Source: Haematococcus lacustris (lineage: Eukaryota; Chlorophyta; Chlorophyceae; Chlamydomonadales; Haematococcaceae). Taken from it: DNA of 64,000 bases. The translations under genes and the position numbers were made by a program. The notes beneath the pieces were generated by a model that saw only the letters and a list, made by a program, of their open reading frames with translations, was not told the origin of the DNA and did not search any database. Location of the stretch: positions 5,634,041 to 5,698,040 of the forward strand of contig JASKMD010000030.1 in NCBI GenBank assembly GCA_030144725.1. Direction: 5' to 3'. Below are positions 12,000-21,582 of this stretch, one piece after another. Positions within the stretch are counted from its first letter, which is position 1, and the number at the start of each line of letters is the position of its first letter.

Positions 12000-12470
12000 A
12001 CCTTCAGAAACCATGCAAGCAGCTCTGCGGCTTTCTCTTAAACTTAAGTGGGCCAGTGGCCCTCCTTCCGGGCTGACACACAGGTGCTGAGTCCGATAAC
12101 GCCCATGTTGGCCCAGCACTCCCCTGCCAACCAAGGTTGAGCAGGCAGCTGAGTCCACCCAGCCCACCAAGGGCAAAGGCAAGGGCAAGGGCAAGGCTGT
12201 CAAAGCCAAGCCAGCACCGCAGCCGGGCAGGTGGGTAGACAGGGACTGCAATGCAGCGCTGAACATGCAGCGCATTGGGGAGAGCACGTGGCGCCCACTG
12301 GAGCTGTGCTACTGGCCAGACCAGGGAGCTCTGCCAGCCAAGGGCAAGGAGTACTCTGGCCTGGGCTACAAGCGGGTGCGAGACAAGCCACCCAAGGCCC
12401 AGCAGCAGTAGACTGCAGCACAGTAGTGCTGCCGTGCTTTGAGCTGTCATCAGCTTACAACCAGTGTCAG
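12000..12470 (+). mobile_element. Dispersed element fragment with TnpB/Fanzor-like C-terminal motif (copy B)
   Basis: Closely matches 690-1110: the same G-C-G-G-C-T-T-T-C-T-C flank, Lys-rich linker and D-R-D-C-N-A-A-L-N-M-Q-R-I-G-E-S core, read here in the plus direction at about 12150-12410. A premature TAG follows the Gln run. The 5' flank alone recurs at about 12887-12960, so pieces have been duplicated separately. A decayed remnant. Confidence 0.55.
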
Positions 12471-12720
12471 CTCACAAAGTACTTCAGCCGACTGTTGGTC
12501 CGGCCAATTACCGTTATGATGGTTGTCGATGTGAAGGTCTGCTAAAGTAGTTTAGCAGACTGATGTCACATCCCAATCATCCCAGTACAACAATATGATT
12601 GGGGTGCGCAGACTGACGGCTGGGATGATTGGGATGCGTCATCAGTCTGCTGAAGTATTTCAGCAGGCTGTTGGTCCGGCCTATCACCGTTATGATGATT
12701 GCCAACTCCATGTTACTGCC
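12470..12720. mobile_element. Small palindromic (MITE-like) repeat
   Basis: The text GACTGTTGGTCCGGCCAAT followed by CCGTTATGATG appears near 12490 and again near 12670. Between them lies the palindrome GTCTGCTAAAGTAGTTTAGCAGAC (about 12537-12560), and ATCCCAATCATCCCAG is mirrored by CTGGGATGATTGGGAT. The same GTCTGCT/AGCAGAC and GGTCCGGCCAATCACCG modules recur at 13300-13430. No coding capacity. The family is not identified. Confidence 0.6.
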
Positions 12721-13289
12721 CTGTCACAGGGGTCAGGAAGAGTATAGGTTGTAGGCGCCCATGCCATGTGCCATGTGCATGGGAACATAACTCCACACAG
12801 CCCCTGAACACCATCCTGAGTTGTCCCTAGTGATCCCTAGTGGTCCCCAGGGGTCCGACTCAAATACGGGGACGAGGGGGCTGACCTTTAGAAACCATGC
12901 CAGCAGCTCTGCGGCTTTCTCCTCAAACTGGGCTGGCCAGTAGCCCAGCACAGCACCCTGGGTGAGGGCAGACCAGCCTGGCTTCACCTGCAAAATGCAC
13001 AGACCGACACCCTTGCAGCAGATGTCTCGCCGGATGTAAGAGGGTGACTGTGATGACGGGATTTTGTGGGTCGAAAGCCAACACTCGGGCCGCACAGACG
13101 CTACCTCGACGTCTTGGCACGGCATGCTGGTGCCCTCGCACGTCCTACGCCGTCGAACAAAAGCTTTACGTTCCGCCGGTTCTTGCTCCTGCCTTCGCTT
13201 ACGCATGCGCCTTTAGGCAGGCCACTGTACACTGTTGCAGAATGCCGAGGCCATTCTGCCAACAACAACGGGCTCTTCCGAAGAGTCCT
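12721..13289. other. Intergenic mosaic of repeat fragments
   Basis: Holds a partial copy of the Fanzor-like element flank (about 12720-12960, with a GTCCCTAGTGATCCCTAGTGG block). Beyond it, a stretch to 13290 shows no recognisable gene. Confidence 0.45.
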
Positions 13290-13430
13290 AAATATTGTAG
13301 GTCTGCTAAAGTAATTTTATCAGACTGCTGAAGTATTTTTATCAGTCTGCTGAAATACTTTAGCAGACTGTTGGTCCGGCCAATCACCGTTATGATGATT
13401 GACAATGAAGTAGGTCTGCTACGCCAGTGC
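13290..13430. mobile_element. Second copy of the palindromic (MITE-like) repeat
   Basis: AGGTCTGCTAAAGTAATTTTATCAGACTG is followed by an inverted partner, TCAGTCTGCTGAAATACTTTAGCAGACTG, and then by GGTCCGGCCAATCACCGTTATGATGATTG. It shares both the stem and the tail with 12470-12720 and could form a hairpin. Function and family are unknown. Confidence 0.6.
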
Positions 13431-13499
13431 CGCGCTGCTCAAAAACCACAGCCTGCAAGCATACCCAGCTGCTGCCCGTCCACAGCTTACAGCACCCAA

Positions 13500-13790
13500 C
13501 GGTGCAGCCCTCTTGTCCCTCACTAGGGCCTCCATTTGAGCCGGATCAGAAGTACCTACTAGCAGCCACTAGCAGCCACTAACTGACCCGACTCAAACAG
13601 TGTTATAGGGCTGTGTGGAGTGTTGAGCCTACCACCTACATTATTGCCTGACCCGAGGGCTGTCGTGTAGAGTTGGCATGACAAAACATGCACTAATTGT
13701 AAGCTGATGACAGCTCAACAAAGGGGGCACACACTACTGTGCCTCAGCAGGCTGCTGCTGCTGCTGCTCCTTGGCCTTGGGAGGACCACC
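13500..13790 (-). mobile_element. 3' part of the TnpB/Fanzor-like element (copy C)
   Basis: Near-identical to 58790-59095: the block from CCTCTTGTCCCTCACTAGGG through the TAGCAGCCAC triplication to the CAGCAGGCTGCTGCTG stretch, including the codons of the poly-Gln tail read on the minus strand. Homology stops abruptly at about 13783, so the conserved D-R-D-x-N part is absent. This abrupt edge is a candidate breakpoint or 5' truncation. Confidence 0.6.
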
Positions 13791-14903
13791 GTAGGACAGA
13801 TTGCGATGCATGCGTGCACACCACATGAAGTGACTGCGCACTATTAGCCACTGGACAAGTTGATAAAAAGGCGAAGTTGACAAAAAGTTGATGAAAAGGC
13901 GAAGATGATGAAAATGTGAAGCCGCCATACCAGATTCACAACTGCCCAAGTACATTGTGTGGCCAGCTCATGGCCTCAAGAGTCGAGACTGAGTGTACCG
14001 GGCCCAAGGCTTGCACTGAGCCCACTCGCTCCTCACCTTAAATGTCCTATGCCCAGCCTGCTCGAGGCCCCAAGAGCCAACAGACTGACTGGAGCATCCT
14101 GACCTAGGGGTCACCCACGCCATGGTGCACGTGGCCATCCCTCCCCTTCCCCTTCTACACACTGCTTGGCGGCTCATGCGGTGATGGCAAGCTGGCATGG
14201 CCCCGCACCAAAGTGTGGTGATGAGCATGAGGCTGGTGAGATGTGGGAAGGAGGAACTGGAGCCTGGTGTGATATTGTGGCAGGGGCGGTGCCCCTGAGC
14301 CCCCGGGAGGGCGACCTAGGCATGCTGCGTCCGTTGGTGGCTATGATGTGACCATGCGGCAGGACCCCCGTCACCACCCTGCTGCCTGACTGGGTAAGGG
14401 GTGTGGTGCACCGAGTCCCACAAAGACCACCCCCTGATCTGCCTACAAGGCAGCATGCGCCTGGACGGAGGGAGGAGGACCGAGCCACAGTGCCATGAGC
14501 CACAGTGCCATGAGCCACAGTGCCATGAGCCATGAGCCATGAGCCATGAGCCATGAGCCATGAGCCACAGAGGCAAATGATGAGACCCTGCCACTGCGGG
14601 TGGTGTGTTGGTGTGTTGGTGAATTGGGGCACACCTCCCACGTCATGAGTGCGCGCCCTTTTCCTACACTGCTGGCCAGCCCCTGTGGCAGGGCTACGGC
14701 CCCTGAGGCCACCAGCCTCAACGCACACGCCAAACCGCGAGGTGACGCACAACGGCCGCTGCCAACCCTCTGCTGCTGCAGCTGCTGCTGCCAACCCTCT
14801 GCAGCTGCAGCTGCTGCTGCTGCTGCTGCTCACCCTCTGCAGCTGCAGCTGCTGCTGCTGCTGCTGCTCACCCTCTGCTGCTGCTGCTGCTCACTACAGC
14901 CAG
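13791..14903. other. Intergenic with simple repeats, no gene recognised
   Basis: Includes a GATGAAAAGGCGAAG-like short tandem near 13860-13920, the GAGCCACAGTGCCAT / GAGCCAT array (about 14492-14570), and CTG-rich arrays at about 14770-14892. Long open frames on the minus strand here come from those arrays. Confidence 0.5.
14492..14570. repeat. GAGCCACAGTGCCAT / GAGCCAT tandem array
   Basis: Three 15-bp units are followed by about five 7-bp GAGCCAT units. The short unit is an internal deletion of the long one, which suggests replication slippage. Confidence 0.8.
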
Positions 14904-16530
14904 TCAGGCCCCCAGGGCATCCGTGACTAGCAGGTCAGGCACCACGAAGAAGGGCGCCCCGGACAGCAGCAGCACTGCGGGGGCAGTCTGGTCGTTGCTG
15001 TTAGGGACGCGCTGCAGCTTGTAGCTGGCGGTGATGGGCCAGCTGTTGGACCCGACATAGGTCAGTGGAGGGGGACCTGTGTCAGAGCTAAGGGCCAGCC
15101 GGGCCACCGAGTGCTCCGCCTTCAGCTGTGCAGGCAGGCACATGCATGCATGCATGCATGCATGCATGCATGGGTAAAGTCACACTCATCATGGGGGCAA
15201 GTCACACTCATCACAGAGTAAAGTCACACTCATCATACAAGGCAGGCAGGCCGTGCATTGGTGATGATTATGTTGGGCAGCTGAGCTGAGTAGCAGTAAG
15301 TGGCGCATGCTGGTTCCATGCGTAGCGCTGCAGCACACAGGGGTGGGCCCTCCTAAGCCCTCCTACTTTACTTCCCAGGGCTGGCTGTGTCCACTGATGA
15401 CTGTGGCTGCGCCAGTGTGACGCATGCGTCTCAGTGTGTGCTTTAGCTGGCTCATGTGTAGTCAGGGCTGGGCTCTGGGGTCAGGTCAGGGCTGAGGTGG
15501 GTGTGTGTGGAGCCGGCAATTGGGCAGGGCTGGGCACTGGGCTGGGGTCAGGGGTGTGGGCCCCCTCCGCCCCTACTGACCTGCAGGAAGGAGCCGCACA
15601 TGGCCCAGCGCCCCTGCGAGATGATGTTGGTGGTGATGATGGGGCTGTAGGAGCGTGCAAGGAAGGTGCCGTGGCTCTGAAGAGTAATAGAAGGAAGGGG
15701 AGGCAAGGGGTGGGTGCGGTAGGGGTGGGTGTGTGGGGCAGCACAAGGGACAAGGGACGGGGGGCGGTGGCTGCCCTGTTCAGTCAGGTCGTGAAGTGTG
15801 GAGGAGAGTAAAGTAAGGTACAACCAGCTCGCAGAGCAGGTTGGTTGTGGACAGCACAGCCCAGGGGGGTGCATACAGCGAGCGTTTCACTCGACCTTGC
15901 AGAGCAGGCAGGCAGCGGGTTGCGTCAGCTGCAGGTCAGGGTGCGGCCCCTGCCTGCCCACGCACACCAACCGCTGACAGCACATCTCACGGCAGAGGGC
16001 GAGCACTCAACCACTCGGTTTTACACTCGAGTTTGCACTCGGCCAGTTGAGTGGGCAGGGTGAATGGACGGTGCCACAACCTGGCAGGCCAGAGCATGGT
16101 TACGGACAGCCAGGGTGGGTGGGGAGGGACGTGACAAAGTAAATATCTTACTTCCCCCGTGCTGTAAAGGGATCCTATTGTTCAGCTACTGGCCAGGGGA
16201 ATCTGCCTGTTGATCTGGCTTGCAGCTGCTGTGTGGGCAGAAGCAACGAAACGGCGAGATCAGACCCTATGGCTGTGTTGGCAGCGGCAGGGCAGGGCGT
16301 GGTCTCTTCCCGGGCACTCAGCAGCAGTGGCACAGAGGACCTGCCCAGGGCTCTGCCGCGCACTGCCCTGCCCCACCCCACCTGCAAGGTCAGCACCGTG
16401 AGGGCCGAGGCGTGGGAGGCGTGGGCAGCGGTCAGGGAGGTGAGGGGGCCGGTGGCGGGCAGGGGGGCGGCGGACACCAGGCTGTGGTCTGCCACCCACT
16501 GCACACAGGGGTCGCCATGCAGCATCAGGG
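14904..16530 (-). CDS. Exons of an unidentified protein (minus strand, 5' end unresolved)
   Basis: Three stretches look like genuine exons: about 16530-16382, 15676-15581 and 15125-14904. Each of the last two is bounded by an AG acceptor and all junctions are phase 0. The last begins L-K-A-E-H-S-V-A-R-L and ends P-F-F-V-V-P-D-L-L-V-T-D-A-L-G-A before a TGA. I do not recognise the family; composition (Ser/Thr, hydrophobic beta-like stretches, no low-complexity runs) suggests a folded, possibly extracellular or Ig-like beta domain, but this is a guess. They may belong with the exons at 16623-19422, although a stop at 16623 separates the two sets in the model I used. Confidence 0.45.
15140..15173. 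repeat. CATG tetranucleotide run
   Basis: About eight CATG/CATGCATG units lie inside the intron upstream of the exon at 15125. Confidence 0.85.
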
Positions 16531-16619
16531 GTTGGGGGAGTGGGGGGTGGCAGGAGGGGAGGGGAGGGGGGGGGCTGGCCCTGCATGACTTCCCGTAAAG
16601 CCTATCACTAACAGCCTGC

Positions 16620-19422
16620 TTACTGTCCTCCATAGTTGGACCCGAGGGATGGTGGCAATCTTTGTCTAAGGGATGCGAAGCAACGCACCGCCCGCCATGG
16701 CTGACTGCTGGCGGATCGGTAACACTCCGTCAGACGCGTGTCCGCGGTGGCTTGCAGCATCAAGCGGTCCACGTCGCTTCCCAGCGGGTTGCCGCTCAGA
16801 CCTCGCGTCGCGTTGCTGCTCAGCGGCCGGGTCCGTACCGGGATGCCGGGTAGCGCGGAGGCCTTCGCGACGCTGGTGGTAGGATCCAACCACACCGTGC
16901 CGTCCGATGATATCGCTCCCGTGCTGTTGTCAAAGAAACTGGTGCTGTTCGCGGCCGACACGTCCTGCAGCGGCGGCAAATCCTTGATATCCCGTACCGC
17001 CACTAGCGTCGCCGGGTTGTTGTTGTTGGGGCCAGCGACTAGCGCCACCGGCTTGATCCACTCAAAAGCGTACCCATAGCTGCCAGGAAGGCCCACGGAA
17101 ATGGCGGCTCTGGGCACCCTCATCGTCCAAGCGTACCGGGTCATGCTAGCCGACTTGCCGGTGGCGTACAGCGCGTCCGACAAAGGCGTAAAGGGCGTGG
17201 ACGGGCTTCCGGGCGGTGATTGAGACCCACTTACGGCAATCTTCGCCGTGACCAGCGCGGAGTCGCTTGCCCCAGCGGCTGCCTGGGCTGCGCTCCAAGC
17301 CACTCCTAGCATGCCCGCCGCCACCGTGTCGTTCAGCCTGTCGCCCTGCCTGTCGCGGGATGGCAACACAACCTGCGCGACCAAGGATGCACACGCCATC
17401 AGAGCCATGGCTGCTGCGTCTGAATTGCTTGCCGCAGCGGTGCTTTGAGCCACGGCAACGTAGACGCGGAAGGTCACGTTGTGGGTTGGCCAACTGTTGC
17501 TGCTGTTCCGGCTGCGAGCAGGCTTCGGCACGCTCTTCAACCCCTGCGCTAAGCTTAAAGCCTGTGCAGCCGCAGTGGCTGCGCTTGTGGCAGCAGTCCT
17601 GGCGGATGTAGCGAGCCGGATCACAGCTTCGCCACGCTGGCCATCGGCTTGCTCAAGCTGCTGGGCTGCGCTCGCTATTGCGAAGTCAGCTTGAGCTATG
17701 GCATCAGCGAGCACCGTTGCTTCATGACCGGCGAACGCAGTCACATTCAGGGCGCTGGCAGGAGCGCTGCTGGAGGAAGCAGCGTCACTCGTGTCTGGTG
17801 CAGTCCTCGCGGCCCAAGCAGCGTGTTCCGCCGCATGCTGAGCTGCAGCCATCGTCAAGGCATTGTAAACCCCGCACAACGCATCGCCGGCTGCAAGCGC
17901 ACTGTACGCGGCCGAGGCCGACAGGCCAGTAGCGGCGGCGATGCTCCCGCCGCCCCAGGCTTGGAGGTTGGCTAAAGCATCGCCCGGCAACTCCGCCGCC
18001 GCAGTGACTTGCTCGACGAGCGCATCAGCGGCCGCGAGTGTGGCGTTCGCCGCTCTAGTTGCGGCGAGCAGGGCGTCGACGGCATGTGAAAGTGCGGCCG
18101 TGACGGTGCTGGGATCCCGCCCAGCCCTGGGGCAGGGATGGCGGGGCACAGTGGTATTAGCGCCGACTTGGACCCCAACACATGGCCGCCCCCGCCCCCG
18201 CCCCCGCCCTCGCCCCCGCCCCCGCCCCCGCCCCCGCCCCCGCCCCCGCCCCCGCCCCCGCCCCCCGCCCCCGCCCCCGCCCCCGCCCCCCGCCCCCGCC
18301 CCCGCCCCCGCCCCCGCCCCCGCCCCCGCCCCCGCCCCCGCCCCCGCCCCCCGCCCCCGCCCCCGCCCCCGCCCCCGCCCCCGCCCCCGCCCCCGCCCCC
18401 GCCCCCGCCCCCGCCCCCGCCCCCGCCCCCGCCCCCGCCCCCGCCCCCGCCCCCGCCCCCCGCCCCCGCCCCCGCCCCCGCCCGCGGCACAGACCAAGGA
18501 TGAGGAAAGGGGTCCTCCTGCCGTTTCTGCCCTGTCCCGCCCCACCCCAGACCTGATGGAGCGGTTAGGCATGCCCGACAGCTTGAACAGCAGGTTGATT
18601 GCCTTGAGGGTGGCGTCATCAGCGGCCTCCGTGGCGTCTGAGGCATCCACCCAGGCCTGCCACACCTGACCGCGAGTCAGGGGCTGCCCGCCACTGTCTG
18701 CTCCTGGCGGCAGGCTGCTGCTGGTGGGGCCCCCTAGGTTGATGACGGCCAGGTTGGCCAAGGCTGAGCTGGCTGTTGCCGGCACAGTGAGCTGCGGGCA
18801 CAAGCCAAGGGCCAGCTATGAGCTGGGGCAGGTGAACAGGGCAGGGAAGCAGGCCTGTGGGAGGTAGGCAGGCTGGCAGGTGGGGGTGGGTCAGGCCTGC
18901 TGGCTGAGTGCCCTGGCTGAGGCGTGCTGCCATCTTTAGCCACTGTCAAGCTATCTTTTGGAGGCTTGCCCTTTGGAGGTGCCCTTTGGAGGCTTGCCCT
19001 TTGGAGGAGCGAGAGTGAGGGACATCACCTCCTGGGTATTAGTCGGTATGAGTAGGTATCAGCAGGTATGAGCACTGCCATGAAGGCTCTAGGTTGAGGG
19101 CTAAGGTGGCTGTCAAGCTGTCTTCCGTACAGACAACAACACACCACTCCTAGCGAGGGTCTTATGTTTATGCCTTTGCGTTGAGACAGGCTGCCTGTTT
19201 GAGTGAATATTGAGGAAAGGGGTGTCCAAGGCCAGGACTTCGTCTCGTGCAATCATGGGCAGGGGAGCCGGAGCTGACCTGCAGCGGCGCGTAGGCATAG
19301 CCAAACGTGGGCTTGGGCAGGAAGGTGATCCTGGTGGCGTCAGGGCCCACCACCAGGTCCATGGCCACGCTGATGGAGCCGGGCCGGGCGCCAGCAGCAG
19401 CGTCAGGGGAGGCGGGGGAGCC
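16620..19422 (-). CDS. Unidentified, possibly secreted Ala/Ser-rich protein (minus strand)
   Basis: Exons 19422-19279, 18791-18553 and 18108-16620 join in phase and end at a TAA. The protein is not recognised. It starts with a Gly/Pro/Ala stretch, then S-I-S-V-A-M-D-L-V-V and P-T-F-G-Y-A-Y-A-P-L-Q. The large last exon is Ala-rich with helical heptad-like runs (A-A-A-Q-A-L-S-L-A-Q) and several N-x-S/T sequons (N-A-T, N-V-T, N-S-T, N-D-T), compatible with passage through the secretory pathway. A signal-peptide exon at 21072-21011 lies upstream and could be its first exon, but its phase does not join directly to 19422, so an exon is missing or the link is wrong. The second intron carries the GGGGCG repeat. 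Confidence 0.5.
18181..18486. repeat. Hexanucleotide CCCCGC (GGGGCG on transcript strand), about 50 units
   Basis: An almost pure CCCCGC array of about 300 bp, interrupted only by a few extra Cs. It sits inside an intron (18109-18552) of the minus-strand gene, so the pre-mRNA would carry GGGGCG repeats able to form G-quadruplexes. The six-frame proteins of (PAPAPA)n or (GAGAGA)n type here are artefacts of the array. Confidence 0.9.
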
Positions 19423-19719
19423 CTGCGCAGGAGCCACGGCCATGCAGTGCGGGAGAGCAGCCCTCATGGCAGGGCAGCAGGGGTCTGTTGGGGCTCCCCT
19501 TGCGGCTCAGCTAGCCTTCCTGATGTGCCTGATAGGGCAGCACAGGACAGTCGCCCAGGGTGGACCGAATGCCGCGGCTGACCGGGTCTTCCCCATGAGC
19601 CTGGGCCGGCACTAGACAGCAGCCTCTGGCTCTCATAGGAACACACAGGAAACCGAGCACGGAGGGCTCAGAGGATGCACATCCCCGCATGCCCCCAAGC
19701 GAGGCAATGCCGGTCACTG

Positions 19720-19830
19720 GAGCAGGGGCAGCAGTGAGCAACGGATTCCAGGGGCACTGACCCGAGCTCGGCCCCGCGAGCAATGCCCGCACCAGTGCTA
19801 CCAGGGCCAAAGCTGTCAGGCATGGGCCCC
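19720..19830 (-). pseudogene. Decayed duplicate of the signal-peptide exon
   Basis: Read on the minus strand, T-A-L-A-L-V-A-L-V-R-A-L-L-A-G-P-S-S-G aligns with the signal peptide at 21072, and the following intron DNA (GTCAGTGCCCCT...GGCATTGC) matches as well. The ATG is retained but one extra base places the hydrophobic frame out of register with it. So this copy cannot make the signal peptide from that ATG. Either an inactive duplicate, or the exon is reached by splicing from further upstream. Confidence 0.55.
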
Positions 19831-20293
19831 GGCAAGAGTAGGGCAGAGACGTGACTCGCGAGGGCTGTCGCACTGTGAAGGCCAAGGTCAAGGCCAAGGT
19901 CAAGGCCAGCCATTGCTGTCAGGGCTGGTGCACGAATAAGGCTCTGACCAAGCCAGGACCCAGCGCAACATCACCCGCACCAGGCGGCCCAGCACAGGGC
20001 AGCATGCGCTGCGAGTTGCGGCAACACCGAGTGCTAGCCAGGCTTTTCTGTGTCCACATGCAGCCTAACAGCTCTGCCAGGCTGAGGGGGCTGAAGGGGG
20101 CTGACAGGGTGCTGGTGGTGGGGCCTCGTGAGCCCTGGCCCTGGTTCGGCAGCTGGGCAGCTGGGCAGACTGCTGCAGCAGGCTCAGGCCTGCATCCTAG
20201 CCGTCACTCTGTCAAGGGCTGGGGCCAGGGGCCAAGGGGTGCAGCTGAGCTGGGCACTTGACCCGGCAACCCACCGTCGCCTGCCAAGAAGTT

Positions 20294-20331
20294 AGGGTTA
20301 CTTACCTAACCCTAACCCTAACCCTAACCCG
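20294..20331. repeat. Telomere-like CCCTAA run
   Basis: TTAGGGTTACTTACC is followed by about four CCCTAA units. The array interrupts a duplicated GTCGCCTGCCAAG string that is part of the Fanzor-like fragment, so the telomere-like DNA was inserted into, or copied within, that element. Confidence 0.75.
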
Positions 20332-20470
20332 TCGCCTGCCAAGGGCATGGAGTACCTGGACAAGGGGTTCAAGCAGCTGCAAGACCGCCAGCTCAAGGCA
20401 CAGCAGCAGCAACTTGTGGCGCAGCAGTGCACGCTAGGGGTTACTGTTCAGGATGTTATCAGCTAGCATG
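20332..20470 (+). mobile_element. Relic of the TnpB/Fanzor-like element tail (copy D)
   Basis: Plus-strand reading L-P-A-K-G-M-E-Y-L-D-K-G-F-K-Q-L-Q-D then K-A-Q-Q-Q-Q corresponds to the L-P-A-K-G-K-E-Y ... K-A-Q-Q-Q-Q tail of the other copies. The D-R-D-x-N motif is missing. About 20490-20560 also resembles the downstream flank (GTCACAGGGGTCAGGCAATAG). Confidence 0.5.
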
Positions 20471-21010
20471 AGTGCATGCATGCCACTCGCCAGGTCTAGG
20501 CTACAGGCCTGTCACAGGGGTCAGGCAATAGTGTAGGTGGAAGGCGGCCATGCCATGTGTTTGGGAGGTTCACTGCACACAGGCAAAACTCTACCCCTGG
20601 TGCGGGTCCTGTAATTCTGCCTCTGCTTTGGTGCTTGTTGCCTGCTGGGGTGATGATGGAGGTGCTGGGCAATAGCTTGCTAGAGGTAAGCTACAGTATG
20701 GTCTCTAGAGCGAAAAGGTCACCAAGGCGACAGGGCGCAGCCCAACTGACCCCACTGGTGCGACAGCTACGCACATCCATGGCATGGCCGTTTGTCAGAC
20801 AGACAGACACCAACCTTCAGCTGGCGTCGCGCGTTGGGCATGACACTTGCGCTGTACGACGTCGCCGCAACGAGGTCGGAAGCACCTTGGCAACAAACCG
20901 ACATTCGGACGAGCACAGAAAACTCAGAGGAAGCACAGGGCTCCAAGCGCAGCAATGCCGGTAGTGGGAGAAGGGGCAGCAGCGAGCAACCGATTCGAGG
21001 GGCACTGACC

Positions 21011-21072
21011 CTTGCTTGGCCCCACGATCAACGCCCCCACCAGCGCGGCAAGCAGACCGAAGCGCCGCATGG
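21011..21072 (-). CDS. Signal-peptide first exon (partial gene)
   Basis: The ATG at 21072 opens M-R-R-F-G-L-L-A-A-L-V-G-A-L-I-V-G-P-S-K-G: a positive n-region, a 12-residue hydrophobic core and a small-residue end, as in a secretory signal peptide. A GTCAGT donor follows in phase 1. It probably belongs to a gene continuing toward lower coordinates. An older duplicate lies at about 19720-19830. Confidence 0.5.
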
Positions 21073-21582
21073 TTGCAGAGCATTGCCCTGACGGCGCGGC
21101 TTTCCTCATCGGCGCAGCTCGACAGCACAACACTTCGTCACATTCTCCCATCCGGCAGCTGCCCGGCAGGTACGAGACTTGCAGAAACCACCACGCCATA
21201 GGCGGGGGCAAAGGACGAGCTCAGGCAGCAGCTGGAGGGCGCGAGCACCCGTCATTCACGGCTGCTTGAAGGGAGGAGCGAGGTGGGCTGGCGGCAAAAT
21301 CGAAGGGGCCTCAAGCTGCACCTTCAGGCTGCAGCGATCGCTGGCGATCGCTGGCCCTAGCTGACTTCGTAAACCTGTCACCTGCCCTGCTGCAGCCATA
21401 GACCAAATAACATGTCGTCTGGGAGCGGAGGCAACTGTCGTAGGAGGCAACCCTGACGACCCCAAGAGGTTTCACGTCATGCTACACTTGGATGGAGGGC
21501 GTGCACCCAACCCACCGCCAGCTCAGGATCTGGGCATGCATGCTAGGCCAGCTGAGTCACGGGCTTCTTAAAGTACTCCAGC

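Noticed and set aside
17941..18669. Long open frames of Pro-Ala/Arg-Pro or Gly repeats on both strands
   Set aside because: They are translations of the CCCCGC array, which lies in an intron of the minus-strand gene.
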